Source: Thoreauomyces humboldtii (Eukaryota; Chytridiomycota; Chytridiomycetes; Spizellomycetales; Powellomycetaceae). From it: DNA of 47,885 bases. Position 1 is the stretch's first letter, and every line of letters starts with the position of its first letter. The notes under the pieces were generated by a model. The model was not told the origin of the DNA and ran no database searches. It saw nothing but the letters and a program-made list of their open reading frames with translations. Shown piece after piece: positions 1-10,339 of this stretch. Made by a program: the position numbers and the translations under genes. Location of the stretch: the NCBI GenBank assembly GCA_027596035.1, contig JADGJA010000079.1, positions 1-47,885 on the forward strand, given 5' to 3'.

Positions 1-529
1 TGTTTATATATCCCCCACCCCACAGACCCCATGTTCATATCCCTTTATATCATATTTCCTGTTCTTGATCGTCAGGTGCTACGTGCGAGTCCGGGTATTC
101 GCGTGACGTTTGCTATTACTGTACACCGACATGCTATCGAAATGGTCGCTGCCATGCGATGCCTCGTTCGGCTGCCTTTTGATCCTGAAGATACTGTAGC
201 TCGAACCTCATCACATCCAATCAGTCAAGTCCCCCTCATCGAACAAAAATCAGCACTGCCTTCCCTGGGATAATTTACAACAGGGCATTCTTAAATAAGT
301 GTCCGCAAGGGAAACGGAAAGGGGGTGGCGCGAAAAACGAAAATGACAAGAAGGCGTGAGGCCGAGCGAAGGCGCCTGGGTAAAAGGGGCAAAGCGAGCG
401 AGAAAAAATAAAAGTCTATCGGCATGAAAAAAAGGGGGGTTTTGACACTTGAAAGAAGGGAACAAAGTGCTGTCTTGAGGGGTGACGTGGGAGGCGAGGA
501 GCGACTGAAGTAAGCTGCGGGTGTTTGCC
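1..529. other. Intergenic; no gene recognised
   Basis: This stretch lies downstream of the cyclin gene on the minus strand and runs to the window edge. Reading frames on both strands are short and match no family I know. From about 300 to 470 the plus strand is purine-rich with A and G runs. The far end may hold the 3' or 5' part of a neighbouring gene outside the window, but nothing here proves it. Confidence 0.5.
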
Positions 530-1808
530 TCAAGCTGGAACGGGAGTGTAGTAGCAATCGCCTCCGTCCTTTGGAGGTGTAAGCAACCCTGGCGGAGGGC
601 AATGGGGGTACGGCGGGTTCTGGGTATAGTGCTGGTGGTGGACCCGCGGTGGGTATAAGGGATGGACCGGCGTCATGTTGCGAGATGCACCGAACGAGGA
701 AGTGCGTCGGTTGTGGAGCCATGTCTGAACGATCCCACTCGCATCATGGAAGGATCTTGTGGCATACTGCGTAAAGCTGTCAGCGATCACGCTTTCGATA
801 GGAGTTCAGTTTCAAAGACAAACCTTGTTTCGTACAACTTCACATCCCTTGCCAACACAGAGTGCAAGGACGTTGTAACACTCCTTCGCCCTCGCCGCGG
901 CTTCGCTGGGCAGCGGAGGATTGTATGTAGCGAGGTAACTGCTTGTCATGGAGGGTGGCAGGCAGATTTCTTCCGCAAGCTGGAGTGCCGCTGTGGCAAT
1001 CATGCTGGAGCTGCAGGCCACAAAGAAGCCATCTGGACCCGCGACTGTGCCGATCTCCATAAGGTATCTTGCGACGGATCGGATCTCCGCGTTAAGCCGG
1101 TCGCTGGTTTGGACGTCGTCCGCAACCAGAAGCCGCTCTGCCCAGAGAGTTCGTAGGAAGGCCTCTGGCGTTGGGTGACTTAGATCGAACTTGAGCGATT
1201 CGAGGATGAGACGTTCCGTCTGCACAAAGTCCGCCTCGCGATAGCGCTGCATGCAAATGAAGGCGAGGTTCTTCAGAGTCGGTACGCGTCCGTGGTTCTC
1301 TTCGTACTTGGACGCGACCCAGAGAGCAGTGGTGCCCAGAAGCTGGTATTGATCCTTTGCGATGCGTCGAATGGAGCTGATGCGGTCGATGATATGTATG
1401 GCAAGGTACAGTGACTCTTGCTGCAGGTTGTATTCGGCGTGCACTTGAATGAGCCATCGGATGAGAGTTTCCCGCATGGGCCAAGTCAGTTCCGGTTGCA
1501 GTTGCATGTATTCGGGAGTAACGGTAGACTTCAGCTAAAGATGAGATTTTTTGATTAGGACAATGCTTGGAAACACCGCGGGATTTCTTTGTGTGTGATA
1601 CCTGCTGAGCGAACATCATCTCGAGGATCTCAGCTCCGTAATCGGCAAACTCTGGACATCGGATCTTGCGCTGCGTGGAGCTGGGTCCACGCCTGCTGGA
1701 TTTTGGTGCTCGCTCTTCCATGGGAGGCGTGGGATGGCGAGCATAGTTTGCTGCGGATTCGATGTTCTTGCACTCCTTGTTGGCAGGTTCCGTGAAGTAT
1801 GAGAACAT
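530..1808 (-). CDS. G2/mitotic B-type cyclin
   Basis: Regulatory subunit of the mitotic cyclin-dependent kinase, driving G2/M. My model has three exons read from high to low coordinates: 1808-1602, 1534-824 and 766-530, with introns 1535-1601 and 767-823. It gives 384 residues. Visible hallmarks are YGAEILEMM before the cyclin box, then PEYMQLQPELTWPMRETLI and WLIQVHAEYNL (MRxxLxxWLxxVH signature), and the C-terminal cyclin fold ending near RNKYATRSFHDASGIV, which matches the KYSxxxF pattern of B cyclins. The second intron was placed by this motif. The chosen ATG has a CACCATG context, but B cyclins usually have a longer N-terminus carrying a destruction box. A D-box-like motif lies upstream at 2061-2035, so one or more 5' exons may be missing. 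The cyclin core is certain; the N-terminus is not. Confidence 0.85.
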
Positions 1809-3216
1809 GGTGAAAAAATGTTGATGCAGAGATGTTCGAATGCGTTCTTGTCGATCGAGTGATACTTGGAGCGACAGTGAGGACGGTCAGTTGGTCGCGC
1901 TGGTGTGAATCTGGCAACCGGGAAGACGCAGAAGTGTTGAACCACGAGCGAGCGCAGTAACCGGGATCCTTGCAGATGGCAGTCGATGGCACAAGTTTCT
2001 TCAGACGTGCGATGGCATACACTCTGATGCTATCGTTGTTCGCCTGCGTCAGTGCAAGTCGCACCGGGCGAGTTGCCTTGAGTCCGAGATGAGTCTGATG
2101 GATGCCCAGGATTAGACGATGGGAATCGCGTCCGCCAGTGGGCAGCTGCCAAAACCGACGATTTACCTACAGTTCGTGAACGAAGGCGCTTAGAATCCGC
2201 AACCGCCGGCGGAAGGTTCAGCTTGGCTGCGCAAAGGGTCGGCAGGAAGAAGGGCGGGAAATCTCAAAGCAAGAGTGTGTTGGAAAGTTGGCGTGGGAAA
2301 AGCGACCTTGACGGGAACGGGTGGACTTGGTATCGCGTCGAAACGAGTCCTTCCTGTACTGTAGCTCGTTTCTCGTCCTGACGTTCTTTGTTGTGATGAA
2401 GGTTACGAGAAGGTGGGAGTGCCGAGTGCCGATGATCCTTTGTTGAAGTATCGACCGGGGATGGCTGGGGCGAGGCAGACCCAGCGTGGGAGCCGTGGCG
2501 AGGCTTTTTGCTACGGTAACCCTCCTTTCCAACTTGCGCGCTCCTCCCAAGCAAGATCCGCACGAACGAGCGAGACCGGTGGGTCTGGTGCGGAAAGGGC
2601 AAGGGCAAGGGAGGTTCAAACCGAGGGTGGAGACCCGCACGGGCGCCAAAAAAGAAGGGGGGAAGCGAGTCGGATGTGTGCGTGTGTCTCTTGATGACTT
2701 TGGGCGTGGAGCGAAAGCGAGGGCTGGGGGACACAAATGAACGAACGCGTTGCAATCCCTTCGTCACACGATAACCCGCAAGCTCCCTCAAGGCGCGTTC
2801 ATGTAAGCAGCCGGACTGTCTGTATCTGTACTGTGTATGCACCGGTAAGCAAACAGGCAAACAGCAAGTCGTCAGCATTTACATCACTGGATGTCATGCA
2901 AGCATTCTATCCTGCCAAGCATGAAGCAAAGGTGTATACAGGTCATGCATGTACTGTACTTTTCGCGAGGTCACCGTACCGTGGACCGTGGACCGTGGTA
3001 CAGCTCTTCTGAGTCTTCTCTGCGACCCATGGTCCCAGTCCCTTACCGGAAGCCAAGGAGCCGGGACCGGGGAACCCCCCAAACGATCTCTTTTCCGACA
3101 GCTCGATTCGCACCGGCGCTTCCTCTCGTCCCACACATTCCCACCTTGGTTTGCCCCCACAAGCGATCTTCGAAGGCATTTGCGACTTCCTGCGAACAAC
3201 ACGGGCTTCCCACAAC
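1809..3216. other. Long divergent intergenic region, cyclin / PPWD1
   Basis: About 1.4 kb separate the modelled starts of the cyclin (-) and the PPWD1-type gene (+). Several 100-200 codon open frames occur on both strands (for example minus 2878-2264), but they are arginine/serine/proline-rich, resemble no family and look like chance products of the composition. The region most likely holds two promoters, long 5' leaders and perhaps 5' exons of the cyclin. Confidence 0.5.
2035..2061 (-). other. Possible destruction-box exon of the cyclin
   Basis: On the minus strand this segment reads RLALTQANN, an exact fit to the RxxLxxxxN destruction box by which the APC/C recognises mitotic cyclins. It sits about 230 bases upstream of the ATG used for the cyclin model. 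The frame is open for about 60 codons around it (stop-free from the GTA at 2165 downstream) but has no in-frame ATG, so a further upstream exon would be needed. A CAG acceptor preceded by a CTAAT branch-like site lies just upstream at about 2090-2110. Seen: the motif. Inferred: that it belongs to the cyclin. Confidence 0.35.
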
Positions 3217-5578
3217 ATGGAATCGTCAGCACTGCGGCGACAAAGGTCGGCAAGTCCCAGTCCACCATCGGAGGGCACGCTTCAAGAGGCCAAGCGGCAG
3301 AAAATCTTGGACCATGCCACAGAAGCACAGAATGGTGCAACCGACGATGCACCCGACGCTCAGAAGGTCGATGAAGCCGAGGAGAGCGACGACGACCTGG
3401 GACCCATGCCTCAGGCTCCAGATGCTGCACCATTGAAGAAGAAGGCCAGGGTACTGAAGCACGAGAGTCTGTACCTCGAGAACATTCCTTCGGCCGACAT
3501 GTACGAGCGTAGTCTGATGCACCGCGACGTTGTGAACTTTGTAGCCATCACAAAGTAGGTTTCCGCAACCACATCCATGAGTGTTACTGGAGATCGAAAA
3601 TGCTCATGACTACGCACTGTTAGGACCGATTTCCTCGTAACAACGTCCATCGACGGGCATGTAAAGTTCTGGAAGAAGACGGAAAAGGGTCTGGAGTTTG
3701 TGAAGCACTTTCGGTCGCACCTGGGAGCGATCGTCGCCATTGACGTGAGCAGCGATGGAACGCTTCTTGCGACCTGTGGAGTGGACATGGGTTTGAAGAT
3801 CTTCGATGTCGTCAACTTTGGTGGGTGAGGACATCTCCCAAACCGTTTCCTGCAGGTCCCAGCTCTGATGCATGGGGTTCCTCCGGAAAAACAGACATGA
3901 TCAACATGATCAAGCTGACGTATCTGCCAAATGCCGTCTGCTGGATGTATCAGAAGGGACAAGCACAAGCAGTCCTGGCATGGTAAGCCAACACTCCGTC
4001 AATGCAACTCATGAAGTGCAGAAATCGTGACACATCCTCCCTGCGCAGTTCAGACAGAGAAACATCCAACGTACATCTTTACGATGGACGGGGCGGGGCC
4101 GAGCCTATTCGGACGATCAGCAAATTGCACGCAGATCCTGTCCACATCATGCGCTTCAACACCCCGGCAAACTGCGTCGTCAGCTGCGATTCGGGAGGAA
4201 TGGTGGAATATTGGGAACCAAATCTTGAAGAAGGATATGTACCACCATCTCGCCCCTCGGTCAATTGGGAATTCAAGAGCGACACAGATCTCTATGAATT
4301 CAAAAAGGTTTGTTGTGGCATTTCATTGCAATACGACCGGATATCGCTGACAGGCAGTTCAACTAGGCGAAGACCGCACCCACCTCCCTCACTTTCTCGC
4401 CGGATTTCGAAAAGTTTGTGACATTCGGATTTGGCGATAGGCAGATCCGGATATTCAATTTCCGATCGGGCAAGCTCATACGAAAGTACGACGAGAGTTT
4501 GACGGTGGTCTCGGAAATGCAACAAGCGGGAACTGCCATTCACCACCTGGACGATATGGAGTTTGGAAGACGTCTAGCGCTGGAACGCGAGATCGAGAAG
4601 GTCAAAGGCGGTCAGAATGCCACCGTCAACGCTGTATTCGACGAGTCCGGTAACTTTGTAATCTATCCGACGCTCCTTGGCATCAAGGTAGTCAACATCC
4701 AAACGAACAAGGTCGTGCGTCTCATCGGAAAGGGCGAGAACCAAAGGTTCATGAACGTAGGACTGTACCAGGGCGCGCCGAAGAAGAAGGGTCTGATCAC
4801 CTTGGAGATGGCGGCATCTGACAACCCGGCGTTCAAGGAAAGCGAGTCTCTCGATCCGACGCTGTACTGCACGGCCTACAAGCGGAACCGCTTCTACTGC
4901 TTCTCCAAGCGAGAGGCCGATTCCGAGGAGTCCGGCAGCAGCGGCGGGAGTCGAGACATCTTCAACGAGAAACCCTCCCGAGAAGAGCAGACGGTCGCCG
5001 CCGCTCAGAGCAACATGGCGAGGACCCTTGGCAGCACGGCCATCCTCCACACCTCCTACGGAGACATCCACGTCCGACTGTTCCCAGAGTACGCGCCAAA
5101 GGCGGTGGAAAACTTCGTCGGACTAGCCCGAAAGGCCTACTTCGACAACCTCATCTTCCATCGCGTCATCAAGGGCTTCATGATCCAGACGGGAGACCCC
5201 TTCGGCGACGGAACGGGCGGGGAGTCGCTGTGGGGGAACGACTTTGAGGACGAGTTCCATCGAGGCATCAAGCACGACCGTGCTTACACCTTGAGCATGG
5301 CCAACGTCGGACCCAACACCAACGGATCGCAGTTCTTCATCACCGTCGTTCCAACGGTATGCGCTGAACATGACTTTCGTCTTACCATTTGACATGGCGA
5401 TGCTCGTGGAGCCTTTTCACTGACATTCGCTTTTCAGCCATGGTTGGACAACAAGCATACCATCTTTGGTCGTGCTACCGGGGGCATGGACGTCATCCAT
5501 CGGATAGAAGCAGCGAAGGCGGACAAGACGGACAAACCGTACGACGACATCCGGATACTGAGCGTAGAGGTTCGATGA
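3217..5578 (+). CDS. PPWD1: WD40-repeat cyclophilin, PPWD1 family
   Basis: Peptidyl-prolyl cis-trans isomerase of the spliceosome-associated PPWD1 family. Six exons: 3217-3554, 3624-3820, 3895-3982, 4049-4307, 4367-5356 and 5438-5578, giving 670 residues (human PPWD1 has 646). Residues 1-90 are charged and low-complexity with a basic patch ([19 protein letters not shown]). Residues about 100-480 form WD40 repeats, for example [18 protein letters not shown] and [18 protein letters not shown]. The C-terminal cyclophilin domain (about 511-670) keeps [33 protein letters not shown] and the WGNDFEDEF loop, so the catalytic Arg, Gln, Phe, Trp and His positions are all present. The start ATG lies in an ACAACATGG context and is followed by the conserved N-terminal region. 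Every splice joint restores family sequence, so the model is strong. Confidence 0.95.
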
Positions 5579-5834
5579 TTCGAAAACCCATTGCCGGGAA
5601 GGAGAGGAGGACGGCAGGCGGCAGTGCCAGATTCACATCTGTATCAATGACGAAATCACACATTATATCCAAGCCCCCGAGGTGGCCACAAAGTTATGTA
5701 CGATGAGGTCTATTTGCAGGCCATGGTGTATGTGTCAAACAGTATGTGGAAGGGGGTTACGAAGGTGAGGGTTACGCCGTGAGAAGGTACAAGGAAAAGT
5801 AGAACAGAAAAAGTCTATACACAAAAGCAAAAGT

Positions 5835-7406
5835 CTAGGTACGGAGGAGGCCCTGCTTCACATCAGCACGGCTGGACACTCGTTGAGGGGCCACGTTGTT
5901 GAAGTCAAAGTCAAACTGTCCACTTTGGGTATGGAATATGGCACCAGGCTTGGCGGCGGCACTGAGACGAGCAGAGGCACGAGGGTCCTTGAGACAAGCG
6001 AGGGGGAACATTCCGGATAGAGCCGTTCGCTCGTTGACTCCCTCGCACCATCCGTCCTCGAAGATCTGATATATGGTGACGCGGTCACCGATTTCGAGGA
6101 GCACCTCGTCGGAACGTTGCGGAACCCAGCCATGGACGATCGCATAGGCGAAGTCGTCCTCTTCGATGAGACTGACGGGAGATGACGGCTCCGCCGCGGG
6201 AAGAGCGGGCAACGCGGTGGAGAAGAAGGGAGTAGTCGACATGGGCTGAAGGTCCGAGGGCGAGAAGCGAGGCAGGGAGTCGGACGCGTTCGAATCGTAC
6301 GACGAGGAACGAGTGGCAGCGACAGGAGGCGGAGTGGCCATGGACGAGAGACCCGAGAAGCTCAGACCGGATATCCTCCACGCTTCGCTCATGTCGGATT
6401 TCTTGGTGTCGGCCCGTCGAACGATCGTGCCGAGAGAGTCGCGCTGCACTCCCTTTGGCATGGCGCCCGACGCCGACAGGTCGTAGATGTGGGAATACTC
6501 GTCCACGAACCGGTCGTAGATGTGGGAATACTCGTCCACGAACCCTGCCAGGGTGTCGCGGGGAGTGGACGGTCCGGATGGAAGCGAGTCCCGACGCGCG
6601 TCCTCGAGCACGCGAGTGAGAGACACCTTCTTGGTCAGAGTCTCGTCGTCCATGTAGTCAAGGAAGCTGTCGGCGGAGGACTGCCGAACGGGTGGTGCTC
6701 GTCCCAATGTCGCACCGCGCGAAGCGAGACTCTCCTTTTCCGACCGGAAAGGATCCTTGGTCATCTTTCGAACGAGTCCTCGTCGTCTCGTAAGGAGAAA
6801 TCCTGCGAGGGCCAAGATGACAAAGAGGACAGCGCCTGCGGCAATGATGCCATCCCGGACCGCTGCCGAAGAGTAGCTGGATCCCGTCTGCTGGTTCAGC
6901 ACGGTCGCTGGTTGTTGCGCGTTCGTGGTGTACGTCGTCGTGGTCGGAGTCTCGCTGGGACAGACTTCGGAGCTGGTGGACGTGGAAGCGGAAGACTGGC
7001 TGGTTGCCGATCGTGGTATTGAAGTCGTTGTGGGAAGGGTAGTGGTGGAGACGCGTAGCGTGGATGTAGGTAAAAGCGTGGGAGGTGCCGAGAGGGCGGT
7101 CGACGTGAGCGTCTTTGTGAGGATTGGTTGCGTGACGGCGGCGATGGTTGGGACCGGACCGAACGTTGCGAAGGCATTCGCCACTACGGTAGTGGTGACA
7201 GCTCGTTTGCCGATGACCAGCTTGGGTATTTCTTCTCCTCCGCGCATGAGGGCGCGAGACGCGGCCTTTTTCGCCTGCCCCTCTGTACAAGCTGCAAGTG
7301 CCAAGGTCAGATGGGGAGTTTGACAGGTGGTATAGCGTTGCATTCGGAACGTACATGACTGTTTGCTTTCGGCCAGCGAGCTGCAAGGTGAGCGAATGGG
7401 TGACAT
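5835..7406 (-). CDS. Single-pass membrane protein with cytosolic SH3 domain (Fus1-like layout)
   Basis: Two exons, 7406-7355 and 7291-5835 (intron 7292-7354: GTACGT donor, CTGAC branch, TTGCAG acceptor), giving 502 residues. There is no clear signal peptide. The N-terminal third is rich in Thr, Ser and Pro, typical of an O-glycosylated ectodomain. A hydrophobic segment near residues 167-190 (GIIAAGAVLFVILALAGFLL) is followed by RRRGLVRK, a stop-transfer signal placing the rest in the cytosol. Residues about 397-452 form an SH3 domain: AIVHGWVPQRSDEVLLEIGD, then EDGWCEGVN and GMFPLACL. This order (Ser/Thr ectodomain, one membrane span, C-terminal SH3) is that of yeast Fus1 and similar fungal surface proteins, suggesting a role in plasma-membrane signalling or polarised growth. 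Orthology to Fus1 is not shown. The juxtamembrane region holds an 11-residue tandem duplication. The exact ATG is uncertain. Confidence 0.8.
   Translation of the reverse strand: MSPIRSPCSSLAESKQSCTFRMQRYTTCQTPHLTLALAACTEGQAKKAASRALMRGGEEIPKLVIGKRAVTTTVVANAFATFGPVPTIAAVTQPILTKTLTSTALSAPPTLLPTSTLRVSTTTLPTTTSIPRSATSQSSASTSTSSEVCPSETPTTTTYTTNAQQPATVLNQQTGSSYSSAAVRDGIIAAGAVLFVILALAGFLLTRRRGLVRKMTKDPFRSEKESLASRGATLGRAPPVRQSSADSFLDYMDDETLTKKVSLTRVLEDARRDSLPSGPSTPRDTLAGFVDEYSHIYDRFVDEYSHIYDLSASGAMPKGVQRDSLGTIVRRADTKKSDMSEAWRISGLSFSGLSSMATPPPVAATRSSSYDSNASDSLPRFSPSDLQPMSTTPFFSTALPALPAAEPSSPVSLIEEDDFAYAIVHGWVPQRSDEVLLEIGDRVTIYQIFEDGWCEGVNERTALSGMFPLACLKDPRASARLSAAAKPGAIFHTQSGQFDFDFNNVAPQRVSSRADVKQGLLRT
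6479..6544. repeat. 33-bp perfect tandem duplication inside the SH3 gene
   Basis: Two identical 33-bp units, 6479-6511 and 6512-6544, lie head to tail in the coding sequence. On the minus strand they encode FVDEYSHIYDR followed by FVDEYSHIYDL in the cytosolic linker between membrane span and SH3 domain. The copies are identical at DNA level and in frame, so the duplication is probably recent. The repeated EYSHIYD carries two tyrosines per unit. Confidence 0.95.
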
Positions 7407-8427
7407 TGGAGGTGAAGGTGAGAAAAGCACACCTGTGGTAAGCCCGATGCTTCCAAGGAGATGCCGGAAAGAGAGAAATGCGCTCAAGACGATATGGTAA
7501 CGGGAGCGACGGGAAGAGGAGGGGTCCCAGGTAAAAGACTGAATCCGAGTGGGGCTGTTCCAAAGCAGAGGAAAGGGAAGAAGAGGAAGCGAGGACCGTT
7601 TCCCAACTGATTATAGAGTTGAGGCCGGAAATGAATTCTCTCTCTTCTGGGCTGTGTGGTGCTGGTGTGGGGTCAATTTGAGACCCCAACGGCATGCGGC
7701 CTGCCTCGATCCTTTCTCATGTCAAGGAAAGAAGACCACAGAGTAATATGGAGCTTGCTGCTTCGTTTGTCCACAAGGGGAAGGGTTCCCTCGCAGCGCT
7801 CACTCCTCGAGGAGTCGTTTCGCACTTCGATAGGTGTGCATTTCGATAGCAGTCGCGTTCAGCTGAGGGAAAGAGACGGCCTCTCGTTGGTTGGGCAAAC
7901 TGGGATAATCAAGATCGGAGGGTCGATGAGGGTCGAGCGTGCCACCTTCGACCAAGAGAAAAAAGGACCCCTCGGACTTGGAAGAGCTCGACATTCTGGT
8001 CAAGCCCGCATTGGCCAGTCACGGACCCTCTATAATCCAATGCCTATACCTTCACGCCATAAACTGCTGATTGGGGGCGTCGGGTAATCCACGTTAGCCT
8101 CTGACGTGCTGTGTATCACGCCGGAGTCGTGAAGGCACTGCCTCGTTCCATCTCACCTTGCAAACGCGTCCAAGACCGTGTGAAGGTGAACCGGCCAGCA
8201 ACCTACCGGTATAGATGAAGGCTGGACGCATGCTTCGGCGGAGGCTTGCCCTTTCCTTTTGTTCGTGTGCAACGCTGTCCAGACTCTTCGGACATATCAT
8301 GACATCATGACGTTTCTACATGGAGCTCCCCATCTCCAAGGTCCAGCCTAATCGTGTACGCGTACTGTAGGCAGGGTACACCGATTTACATTATCACCGT
8401 TTGTTTACAGTCTGCCTGCTCAGAAGA
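7407..8427. other. Divergent intergenic region, SH3 gene / SSADH
   Basis: About 1 kb between two outward-facing genes. Open frames on both strands are short and unrecognisable. It should hold both promoters. The minus-strand portion at 7407-7700 is pyrimidine-rich on the coding side, as is common in fungal 5' leaders. I see no convincing gene or RNA. Confidence 0.5.
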
Positions 8428-10167
8428 ATGATCATCACCAGCAAGACGAGCGTTCAGCTCCGCAGACTTCCTTCCATCCTTTCGTTCCAGAGAGCTCATA
8501 CCACATCCCTCAAGAACCCTGCACTTCTTCGCTTTCAAGCCTTCATCAACAATGATTGGACTCCTGCCCATTCCAAAGCCACCTATCCCGTCATCGATCC
8601 TGCGCACCTCGTCGAGATCGCAAAGGTCCCCGACATGGGCACCCTGGACACTCGGAAGGCCATCCAGGACGCCCACGCCGCCCAGCTGGAGTGGAGCAAG
8701 AAGACGGGAAGGGAACGAGGCGAGGTCCTCATGAAGTGGTACAACCTGTGCATGGAGAACAAGGAGGACCTGGCGAAGCTGATGACCCTCGAGTGCGGGA
8801 AACCGTACGCCGAGTCCGTCGGAGAGATCACCTACGGTTCCTCCTACATCCGGTGGTTCGCCGAGGAGGCACCCAGGACCTACGGCGACGTCATTCCCAC
8901 CAACGCGCCCGGACGTCGTCTGCTGTCCATCAGACAACCCGTCGGCGTCGTGGCTGCCATCACGCCTTGGAACTTTCCAAACGCCATGATCACCCGAAAG
9001 GCCGCCCCTGCCATCGCAGCCGGTTGCTCCATCGTCGTGAAACCCAGTCCAGAGACCCCTCTGAGCGCACTGGCCATGGCCTACCTCGCCGAGAAGGCCG
9101 GTCTGCCGAAAGGCGTGTTGAACATCGTGACCGCCAGCAAGGACAATGCAAAGGCCGTCGGAGACGAGATGACGGGAAACTCGCTGGTGCGAAAGATCAC
9201 CTTCACGGGATCCACCGCGGTGGGCAAGCTTCTTACAGCGCAAGCAGCAAGCTCCATGAAGAAGGTCTCCATGGAGCTCGGCGGGAACGCCCCGTTCATT
9301 GTTTTCGGTAAGAAACTTCTTACCAACGATGGCTTTCCTTAGGTTAGGCTGACCCGCCTAACCGATGTCATCCTCCTTCGCTCGAAGATGATGCGGACCT
9401 CGAATCTGCCGTGACGGGCTGTCTGGCGTCTAAATTCCGCAATACGGGACAGACGTGCGTCTGCGCCAACCGCATCTATGTTCAGTCCGGCGTCTACGAC
9501 AAGTTCGCCTCCCTCCTCGCCGCTCGCATCGCCAAGATGAAGGTCGGACACGGTCTGGACCCCGAAAAGTACGAGTTCGGACCCCTCATCACCAAGCAAG
9601 GGTTCGAAAAGGTGAAACGTCATGTGGACGACGCCGTCTCGAAGGGCGCAAAGGTCCTGGTGGGAGGGAAGCAGCATAAACTGGGAAAGAACTTTTACGA
9701 GCCGACGGTTCTGACGGGCGTGACCGAGGGCATGGAGATGGTAGGAGAGGAGACCTTCGGACCATTGGCAGGGCTCATCAAGTTCGAGACAGAAACGGAA
9801 GGTACGTTTTTGTCTCACTTTACATGTCCGATCCATGCACAGAGAAAAGACTTGTCGTTAAAAAGCACCGAGTCTGACCTCCCCTTCCATTCCCATTTGC
9901 TCAGTGATCAAGGCAGCCAACGATACACCTTTCGGACTGGCAGCGTACTTTTACTCTGCGTCCACCTCGCGGATCTTCCGGGTTTCGGAGCTCCTCGAGT
10001 GCGGGATGGTCGGCGTCAACACGGGCATCATCTCGACCGACTGTGCACCGTTCGGCGGGATCAAGGAGAGTGGTCTCGGAAGGGAGGGTGGCAGGACGGG
10101 CATCGACGAGTACCTCGAGGTCAAATACATGTGCATCGGAGCGATCGAGGAGACGTCACCGTCATGA
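8428..10167 (+). CDS. UGA2: Succinate-semialdehyde dehydrogenase, mitochondrial
   Basis: NAD(P)-dependent aldehyde dehydrogenase of the SSADH class, converting succinate semialdehyde to succinate as the last step of the GABA shunt. Exons 8428-9307, 9388-9801 and 9905-10167 give 518 residues. The first 30 residues are rich in Arg/Ser/Thr and lack acidic residues, a probable mitochondrial presequence. Motifs: TPWNFP (oxyanion-hole Asn), [19 protein letters not shown] (cofactor loop), MELGGN with general-base Glu283, and [11 protein letters not shown] with catalytic Cys317. The CVC pattern is typical of SSADH and argues against a generic aldehyde dehydrogenase. The C-terminus ends with [13 protein letters not shown], also SSADH-like. 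Both joints restore family sequence ([10 protein letters not shown] and [14 protein letters not shown]). Codon use favours C-ending codons, suggesting good expression. Confidence 0.95.
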
Positions 10168-10339
10168 GGTGTCATCGGACGATCGATCCCATACAATAGA
10201 AACTTTAGCATAAAATCTGCATGTGTTCCATGAAGAGTTTCCCGGATGGAACAGAAGAAACGTATGTAAGGAGATTCGGAAGTAAATGAGTACACAGCGG
10301 AAGGAGGGACAGAAGAGCGCGGCGGGAGGAAAGGTTCCA

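Noticed and set aside
2264..2878. Minus-strand frame of about 200 codons upstream of the cyclin
   Set aside because: Arg/Ser/Pro-rich, no domain, and the overlapping frames on the other strand are just as open; looks like composition.
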